Shown here one piece after another: positions 14,478-19,663 of a DNA stretch of 19,663 bases. Every line of letters starts with the position of its first letter. The stretch's first letter is position 1. The notes under the pieces are model-generated. The model had not been told where the DNA came from, did not search any database, and saw only the letters and a program-made list of their open reading frames with translations. The stretch is from an uncultured Bacteroidales bacterium (GTDB lineage Bacteria; Bacteroidota; Bacteroidia; Bacteroidales; UBA932). The translations under genes were made by a program, and so were the position numbers. Location of the stretch: assembly GCA_905235775.1 (NCBI GenBank), contig CAJOMY010000008.1, positions 1 to 19,663 on the forward strand, read 5' to 3'.

Positions 14478-15205
14478 AAGCGCTGATCTTCGCCGCCGGG
14501 CTCGGGACCCGGCTCCGTCCCCTCACGGACACGATGCCCAAGGCGCTCGTCCCCGTGGCGGGCGTGCCGATGCTCCAGCGGGTGCTGTGCAAGCTGCGCG
14601 ACGCGGGGATCGACTCGTTCGTGGTGAACGTGCACCATTTCGCGGAGCAGATCGAGACCTTCCTCTCGGAACACGATTTCGGCGTGGACGTGGCCGTCTC
14701 GCGCGAGGAGCGGGAACCGCTGGAGACCGGCGGCGGCATCAAGCGGGCCGCCCCGCTGCTCGCTTCGCCGCAGGGGCGCTTCCTGGTACACAACGTCGAT
14801 ATCCTCAGCGACCTGGACGTCCGCTGGCTGCTTGCGCAGGACGACCCCGCCTCGCTGGCGACGCTCCTGCTCATTGACGCGCCCGCCGACCGCTGCCTGC
14901 TTTTCGACGACGGCATGCGGCTCGTCGGCTGGACCAACGTCCGCACAGGAGAGGTCAAGAGCCCGTATCTGCCGGACTTCGATCCGGCGAAGTACCGCCG
15001 CTACTCCTTCTGCGGCATCCACATCCTGTCGGAAGCCGTCTTCACGAAGATGGCCGCCTGGCCGGACAAGTTTTCCATCATCGACTTCTACCTGTCGGCC
15101 TGCGAGGCCGGCACGATCCGCGGCGTCGTGGCCCCGGACCTGCACCTGATCGACATCGGCAGCCCGGAGAAACTCGCCGAGGCGCAGCACGCGCCGTTTA
15201 TTTAA
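14474..15205 (+). CDS. murU: MurU-like N-acetylmuramate-1-phosphate uridylyltransferase
   Basis: Nucleotidyltransferase of the NDP-sugar pyrophosphorylase family, 243 residues, expected to join MurNAc-1-phosphate to UTP and give UDP-MurNAc. The N terminus contains the family signature AAGLGTRLRPLTDTMPKALV (7-26), with K23 in the substrate loop. EPLETGGGIKRA follows at about 80, and VHNVDILSDLD supplies the metal-binding Asp. The protein ends after the single catalytic domain, without the left-handed helix domain of GlmU, as in MurU. The ATGA overlap with the kinase supports the pairing. A hexose-1-phosphate specificity cannot be excluded from sequence. Confidence 0.82.
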   Translation: MKALIFAAGLGTRLRPLTDTMPKALVPVAGVPMLQRVLCKLRDAGIDSFVVNVHHFAEQIETFLSEHDFGVDVAVSREEREPLETGGGIKRAAPLLASPQGRFLVHNVDILSDLDVRWLLAQDDPASLATLLLIDAPADRCLLFDDGMRLVGWTNVRTGEVKSPYLPDFDPAKYRRYSFCGIHILSEAVFTKMAAWPDKFSIIDFYLSACEAGTIRGVVAPDLHLIDIGSPEKLAEAQHAPFI

Positions 15206-15218
15206 CGCGATTTTTCCC

Positions 15219-15226
15219 TATCTTTG
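15219..15226 (+). promoter_or_regulatory. -7 box of the porin promoter
   Basis: TATCTTTG, a full consensus match, six bases before the GTG at 15233. The nearest -33-like sequence is TTTA at 15197-15200. Confidence 0.55.
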
Positions 15227-15232
15227 CGGATC

Positions 15233-17779
15233 GTGAATTTATTGTCGCGCATAGTTTTTCCCGTGGCAGTGACGGCCTTTGCCGCCGCCGGGGTGTTCGA
15301 TTTCGGCCGGGAACCGGTGCAGCGGCAGGTGACGGGAATCCATCGACAGGACCAGGATGACAGGCTTGAGGCCGGATCGCCGGTGCAGGATACGGTGATG
15401 TATCCCGTGGCGGGATACAAGCTGCGGCGCACCCTGTCGCTGGAGGAAATCACCGTGCGGGACACGTCGGCCGCGGAAGAGGAGCCGCAGGACACGCTGG
15501 CCGTGGCCGTCGATACGACGTCGCCGCGGCCGAGTCCGCGCGATTCGCTCAAGGCCCTGTTGGACTCCACCCTCTGGGACAAGCTTGACTCGATCTACCT
15601 TGCCGACTCCACGGCCCGGGCCAGGGCCGCCTTCGAAGCGTGGTACGCCGGGCTTTCCCGCCAGGAGCGCAGGAAATACGATATGGAGCAGCGCGTCAAG
15701 CTGAAAATGGCCCAGACCGACTCGCTGAACAAGGTCAAGGAGGAACGGAAGAATATCCGCGACAGCATCGCCGAGACCACCCCGCGCATCCTGGAGACCT
15801 ATGCCATCCCCGACTCGCTGTACTACAAACGGCTCATCTCCTGGACTACGGATCCCGATTTCGGGAAAGTCAGACCTTTCGTCCCGGACACCAGCTACAA
15901 TTACCGCTTCCACGACTACGCCTTCCAGCGCAAGGACGTGAACGCCACCTGGCTGGGCGTGGCCGGCTCACCGGTACAGCCCTACAACTGGTTCCACCGC
16001 CGCAGCGACGAGGGCGTGGAGTTTTATGACGCGCAGGAAGCCTGGAGCTTCTCGCACCGCACGCTGCCCCACTACAACACGAAAGTCCCCTACACGGAGC
16101 TGTCCTACTTCGGCACCCTCTTCGCCAAGCAGGCCAAGGAGTCAGACAACCTCCATCTCTTCACTACGCAGAACATCACCCCGGCGTTCAACTTCTCCCT
16201 GCTTTACGACCGCTACGGCGGCGGGGGCATCCTCGACCGCGAGGAGACGGTCAACAAGACCGCGGTCGTCCAGGCCAACTACCTGGGCAAGCGCTACACG
16301 ATGCACGCCGGCTACATCTATAACATGGTCCGGCGACAGGAGAACGGCGGTATTCGCGACATCAGCATGATCCGCGACACCACCGTGGACTCGCGCGACA
16401 TCCAGGTCGTGCTGGGCAATGCCCAGTCCAAGATCAAGAAGAACACCTTCTTCCTGGACCAGCAGCTGCGCATTCCGTTCACTTTCATCGAGCAGATGCG
16501 GGCGCGCCGCGACAGCACCTATGAATTCGATGCGGCGGGACTGAACCGCGACATCACGACCGCCTTCATCGGCCACAGTTCCGAATTCTCGACCTATACC
16601 CGCCAGTATACCGACGCCATCTCGGACGAATACGGCCGGGCCTTCTACAACGATGTCTTCCGCTACGGCTCCGCGAGTGCCGATTCGCTGCGTGTGATGC
16701 GTCTGGACAACAAAGTGTATCTCCGCCTGCAGCCCTGGTCGAGCGAGGGCGCCGTCTCGCGTCTCGACGTCGGCGTGGGCGACTACCTCAAGCACTATTA
16801 CGACAGCACCACCGTGCGCCCGCTCACGCATGTGGAGAATTCGTTCTATCTCTATGCCGGCGCGGAGGGCCATCTGTTCAAGACCGCCTGGTGGGACGCC
16901 AAGGCGCGTTTCGTACTGCTCGGCCACGACGCCGGCGACTTCGCCGTGGAAGCCAACGCCGGTCTGCGCTTCTTCCCCTTCCGGCGGGCGCGCAAGAGTC
17001 CGCTCAGCCTCACGGCGCATTTCGAGACCACCCTCGAGAATCCGACCTGGTACCAGCAGCACCTCAACCTGAACCACTACGCCTGGGACAACAGCTTCGG
17101 CCGGGTCTCCACGACCCGGCTGGAAGGGCGCCTGGACATCCCACACTGGAAGTTGTCCGCCGACGTGGGCTACGCCCTGCTGGCCGGCAACCTCTACTAC
17201 GGCACCGACGGCGTCATCCGGCAGAATGCCACCGCGATGAGCGTGCTGTCCGCGCAGCTGCGTAAGGAGTTCGTGCTGGGTCCGGTGCATCTCGACCATC
17301 GCGCCCTCTTCCAGTTCTCTTCCCAGCCGGACGTGGTGCCGCTGCCGGCGGCCGCTTTCAATTTCCGCTATTTCTTCGAATTCGTGGTGCAGCGCAACGA
17401 GCAGCGGCAGACCGTGATGACCATGCAGATCGGCGCCGATGCCTACTACAACACGCCCTGGCACTCCCCTGCCTGGAATCCGGACCTGGGCGTCTTCCAC
17501 AACCAGACCGACCGCCTGTACACCAACGGCCCCTGGTTCGACATCTTCGTGAACGTGCAGTGGAAGCGCGCCTGCATCTTCATCAAGTACCAGAACGCCG
17601 GCATGGGCTGGCCGCTGCTGCACGCCGACTACTTCAGCGCAGACCGCTACATCGTGACGCAGAACGGCATGGACGGCCTGAAGTTCGGCATCTACTGGCC
17701 GTTCTACACGCAGCCGGGCAACCGCGCTTCCTCCTCCTCCTCTTCTTCTTCCTCATCCCGTAACGCCCCCAGACGCTGA
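15233..17779 (+). CDS. Porin_10-family outer-membrane beta-barrel protein (putative porin)
   Basis: Large outer-membrane protein of 848 residues resembling the putative porin family common in Bacteroidota. A signal peptide (NLLSRIVFPVAVTAFAAAG) is followed by a Ser/Asp/Thr-rich linker with helical stretches to about residue 185, then a long series of alternating amphipathic strands (such as TQNITPAFNFSLLYDRYGGGG and MHAGYIYNMVRRQ) to LKFGIYWPFYTQPG near the end. The start is the GTG at 15233; the TTG at 15224 belongs to the promoter. After the last barrel strand comes an unusual tail with ten consecutive serines. The substrate is unknown. It follows murU after 27 bases but has its own promoter; the MltF-like gene begins four bases after its stop. 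Confidence 0.82.
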   Translation: MNLLSRIVFPVAVTAFAAAGVFDFGREPVQRQVTGIHRQDQDDRLEAGSPVQDTVMYPVAGYKLRRTLSLEEITVRDTSAAEEEPQDTLAVAVDTTSPRPSPRDSLKALLDSTLWDKLDSIYLADSTARARAAFEAWYAGLSRQERRKYDMEQRVKLKMAQTDSLNKVKEERKNIRDSIAETTPRILETYAIPDSLYYKRLISWTTDPDFGKVRPFVPDTSYNYRFHDYAFQRKDVNATWLGVAGSPVQPYNWFHRRSDEGVEFYDAQEAWSFSHRTLPHYNTKVPYTELSYFGTLFAKQAKESDNLHLFTTQNITPAFNFSLLYDRYGGGGILDREETVNKTAVVQANYLGKRYTMHAGYIYNMVRRQENGGIRDISMIRDTTVDSRDIQVVLGNAQSKIKKNTFFLDQQLRIPFTFIEQMRARRDSTYEFDAAGLNRDITTAFIGHSSEFSTYTRQYTDAISDEYGRAFYNDVFRYGSASADSLRVMRLDNKVYLRLQPWSSEGAVSRLDVGVGDYLKHYYDSTTVRPLTHVENSFYLYAGAEGHLFKTAWWDAKARFVLLGHDAGDFAVEANAGLRFFPFRRARKSPLSLTAHFETTLENPTWYQQHLNLNHYAWDNSFGRVSTTRLEGRLDIPHWKLSADVGYALLAGNLYYGTDGVIRQNATAMSVLSAQLRKEFVLGPVHLDHRALFQFSSQPDVVPLPAAAFNFRYFFEFVVQRNEQRQTVMTMQIGADAYYNTPWHSPAWNPDLGVFHNQTDRLYTNGPWFDIFVNVQWKRACIFIKYQNAGMGWPLLHADYFSADRYIVTQNGMDGLKFGIYWPFYTQPGNRASSSSSSSSSSRNAPRR
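17731..17760 (+). repeat. Serine-coding triplet repeat at the porin C terminus
   Basis: Ten serine codons in a row, mainly TCC and TCT, forming a CT-rich microsatellite. It encodes a hydrophilic tail after the last predicted barrel strand. Confidence 0.85.
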
Positions 17780-17783
17780 TCCC

Positions 17784-18824
17784 GTGAACCGCACCGAACG
17801 CATCGCCCTCCGGGTGGCCGCGGCAATCTTCGCGGTCCTGGCCATTCTGGGCATCCTTGCCCCGAAGCACACCGCCGACAAGCGTACCAAACCGGCCCAT
17901 ATCCGCGGCGTACTGGAGCTCGCCCCGCTCGCCGACACGTCCAGGGCCCTGGTCATCGGCTACCATTATCACCTGCTGCAGCGCTTCGCCGCCGCCAACG
18001 GACAGACCGTCGACATCCGCCTGACGGACCGCGACCGCAGTTACCTGGACTCCCTGCGGGCCGGCGTCGTGGACATTCTGGTACTGCCCTTCGGCGACAG
18101 CCTTGCCGTGGACAGCGTACTGGTCTCCGTGCCGGTGGACAGCATGAGCGTCTGGCTGATGCGCCATGACGAGCACGCCGGCATGCAGGAACTCAACGCC
18201 TGGATCGACGCCTGGCACGCCTCCGACGAATACGCCCCCACGCGGGACGTCTTCCTGAAGCGCTTCAACGTCTTCCGGAGCGGTCCGCGCACCCGGATCA
18301 GCCCCTACGACAGCCTGATTCGCGTCCACGCGGACTCCGTGGGCTGGGACTGGCATCTGCTGGCCGCCGTGATGTACCAGGAGTCCCGCTTCCACATCGA
18401 AGCCCGCTCGGCGCGCGGAGCGGCCGGCCTGATGCAGATGATGCCGAGAACGGCCGCGAGATACGGGGTCACGGATCCCCTCGACCCGGAAATGAACATC
18501 CGCGCCGGCGCACGGTCGCTGGAGACCCTCATCCGGCGGTACTACGCTGTCGGCGACAACATGACCGAACGCTACAAATACGCCCTCGCGGCCTACAATG
18601 CCGGTATCGGGCGCATCGACGACTGCATCAGCCTCGCACGCTACCTGGACGTGGATCCCGGCTGCTGGGCCAATATCGTGGAACATGTGCTGCCCCTGAT
18701 GGGCAGCGAAACGGTCATGGAGACCGGGGTCGTGAAACAGGGTCCCTTCCGGGGGACGGAGACCGCCGCGTATGTGCGGGGAACTATCGCGGTGTACGAG
18801 CGTCTTTGCCGGATCTGCCCCTGA
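17784..18824 (+). CDS. MltF-like lytic transglycosylase (solute-binding-like plus SLT domains)
   Basis: Predicted membrane-anchored enzyme that cleaves peptidoglycan, 346 residues from a GTG at 17784. A signal anchor at about 9-27 (LRVAAAIFAVLAILGILA) is followed by a solute-binding-protein-like domain (about 45-175; IGYHYHLLQRFAAANG, DILVLPFGDSL), which in MltF regulates the enzyme. The SLT domain starts at about 185, with catalytic Glu200 in MYQESRFHIEA, then ARGAAGLMQMMP and YALAAYNAGIG. The start is four bases after the porin stop, so it is probably cotranscribed with it. Its 3' end runs 41 bases over the end of the opposite gene. The binding-domain half is diverged, so ligand binding is uncertain. 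Confidence 0.85.
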   Translation: MNRTERIALRVAAAIFAVLAILGILAPKHTADKRTKPAHIRGVLELAPLADTSRALVIGYHYHLLQRFAAANGQTVDIRLTDRDRSYLDSLRAGVVDILVLPFGDSLAVDSVLVSVPVDSMSVWLMRHDEHAGMQELNAWIDAWHASDEYAPTRDVFLKRFNVFRSGPRTRISPYDSLIRVHADSVGWDWHLLAAVMYQESRFHIEARSARGAAGLMQMMPRTAARYGVTDPLDPEMNIRAGARSLETLIRRYYAVGDNMTERYKYALAAYNAGIGRIDDCISLARYLDVDPGCWANIVEHVLPLMGSETVMETGVVKQGPFRGTETAAYVRGTIAVYERLCRICP

Positions 18825-19512
18825 GACAATCCACCAGCGGGTCGGTCAGACGCATCAATGCGCCGGGCAGGATGGCAAGCAGGAGCGTACCCAGGCCGGT
18901 GACGACCCCGTCCGTACGGGCCATCAGGACATCGCCCAGCCCCGTCCAGGGGCCGGCGCCGAAGGGATTGGAGAAAAAGATCCATGCCAGCACCACCGAC
19001 AACACCACGACGAGGGTGTCCATCACCACCTTGACCGGGCTGAACGGTTTGCGGAGCAACTTGGAGAAAGCCGCCACCGTCATCTCGGCCGAAAGCATCC
19101 AGGCCGATTCCCTGCAGGCGATGCTCACGCCGAACGCCGTCACCACCGCCGAGAGGAGGGTGAGCGCGAGCCGGGCGACAAAGTTGCCGGGATGCAGCCA
19201 GGACAGCGCCCACAGGCAGCCGTCGATCATGTAGCCGAACAGGGCCGAGGCCGGGATCTGCATCAGGTGCCGCGCCTGAAAATCCTTGCGCAGCAGGGCC
19301 ATCTGCAGCAGCACGTAGAACAGGTTCACGAGCAGCGTGAAAGTCCCCACGGAAAGGACCGGCCACTTCAGGTTCAGCACATAAGACGGGCAGGAGAGCG
19401 GCGAAGTCCCCAGGTTGGAGATGATTGACAGCGCAATACCCAGCGCCGCGAACACCAGCCCGACGGTCGCTACAGTATATCTGCGGAGGATATCTTTCGC
19501 TTTCGGATTCAT
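18784..19512 (-). CDS. YczE/YitT-like integral membrane protein (DUF6198-like)
   Basis: Membrane protein of 242 residues with about five hydrophobic helices: VATVGLVFAALGIALSIIS near the start, then segments around residues 50-70, 78-100, 108-128 and 155-175, plus a possible one near 200. ISNLGTSPLSCPSYVLN and the later FGVSIACRESAWMLSAEM resemble YczE/YyaS-type proteins of unknown function. A GTG at 19521 in frame lies in the probable promoter, so the ATG at 19512 is preferred. It may be a transporter or a membrane accessory; nothing in the neighbourhood fixes a role. It converges on the MltF-like gene with overlapping 3' ends. Confidence 0.75.
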   Translation of the reverse strand: MNPKAKDILRRYTVATVGLVFAALGIALSIISNLGTSPLSCPSYVLNLKWPVLSVGTFTLLVNLFYVLLQMALLRKDFQARHLMQIPASALFGYMIDGCLWALSWLHPGNFVARLALTLLSAVVTAFGVSIACRESAWMLSAEMTVAAFSKLLRKPFSPVKVVMDTLVVVLSVVLAWIFFSNPFGAGPWTGLGDVLMARTDGVVTGLGTLLLAILPGALMRLTDPLVDCLRGRSGKDARTPR

Positions 19513-19520
19513 ATTGAACA

Positions 19521-19528
19521 CAAATATC
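19521..19528 (-). promoter_or_regulatory. -7 box of the YczE-like gene
   Basis: On the minus strand GATATTTG, one mismatch to TAnnTTTG, eight bases before the ATG at 19512. The -33 position shows no TTTG. Confidence 0.4.
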
Positions 19529-19601
19529 GGAATTTTCGTTAAATTCGCAGTCCCTTTGAATAGTATAAGTCCCTATGTTTGTAATCCAAATAAAAATGGA
19601 G

Positions 19602-19663
19602 TGAGCTTCCGAGAAGCTCATGAGGAGCGCTCTCAGGGGTTCCGACCCCTGCCGCAAAGGCAG
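19602..19663 (+). other. Chain of hairpins at the window end, no gene recognised
   Basis: TGAGCTT (19602-19608) pairs with AAGCTCA (19614-19620). CAGGGGT (19634-19640) pairs with ACCCCTG (19645-19651) around a TCCG loop. CTGCC (19649-19653) pairs with GGCAG (19659-19663) and would compete with the previous stem. TATGTTTG at 19574-19581 could be a -7 box, but the nearest TTTG (19555-19558) is only 15 bases upstream. This looks like the leader of a gene beyond the window or a repeat; it does not fold as a tRNA. Confidence 0.45.

Noticed and set aside
15224..15226. TTG as the porin start
   Set aside because: It lies inside the TATCTTTG promoter element; the GTG at 15233 leads directly into the signal peptide.
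16142..17623. Minus-strand open frame (493 codons) opposite the porin
   Set aside because: Shadow of the barrel gene; no recognisable domain, promoter or start context.
19634..19651. T-arm-like stem with GGGGTTCCGACCCC suggesting a tRNA
   Set aside because: The loop is the wrong size, no acceptor, D or anticodon arms fit, and the flanking sequence folds into other hairpins.

Overview
The window comes from a GC-rich member of the Bacteroidota, most likely an uncultured Bacteroidales lineage; that placement is an inference. The evidence is repeated promoters of the Bacteroides type (TTTG, about 20 bases, TAnnTTTG), a Porin_10-type outer-membrane protein, a decayed fimbrillin-like gene, an AmgK-MurU pair, and compact AddA/AddB-type helicase-nuclease genes. 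Apart from the left 2.6 kb it is mostly housekeeping chromosome, with no rRNA, tRNA, CRISPR array or phage genes. Layout: 28-909 (minus) is a REP-associated/IS200-type tyrosine transposase with a palindrome and short repeats at its edges. 1037-2636 (minus) is an AbiE-type toxin-antitoxin pair whose promoter overlaps a 12-base-arm palindrome, and whose toxin lacks the second Asp of its DxD motif. 2727-3614 (plus) is a MltD-like lytic transglycosylase, ending in a palindrome where it meets a minus-strand operon. That operon (9713 down to 3653) encodes an AddB-like nuclease, an AddA-like helicase-nuclease and a LolA-like periplasmic protein, joined by two ATGA overlaps. 9729-10061 is a fimbrillin-like relic. 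10301-11419 (plus) is alanine racemase. 11558-11710 and 11730-12413 (both minus) are rpmH (50 codons) and rsmG. 12506-15205 (plus) is an operon of an MscS channel, an AmgK-like sugar kinase and a MurU-like uridylyltransferase. 15233-17779 (plus) is a Porin_10-type protein, 17784-18824 (plus) a MltF-like lytic transglycosylase, and 18784-19512 (minus) a YczE-like membrane protein whose 3' end overlaps it by 41 bases. The last ~70 bases hold a chain of hairpins with no recognised gene. The main theme is cell-wall turnover: two lytic transglycosylases, alanine racemase, and AmgK-MurU, which in known systems salvages N-acetylmuramic acid to UDP-MurNAc. A second theme is DNA ends and defence (AddAB, AbiE, transposase). 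I see no complete new multi-gene system. The best leads are the altered AbiE toxin and its operator, a palindrome-bearing in-frame insertion in rsmG, nested inverted repeats after alr, and very short or absent leaders at several promoters.
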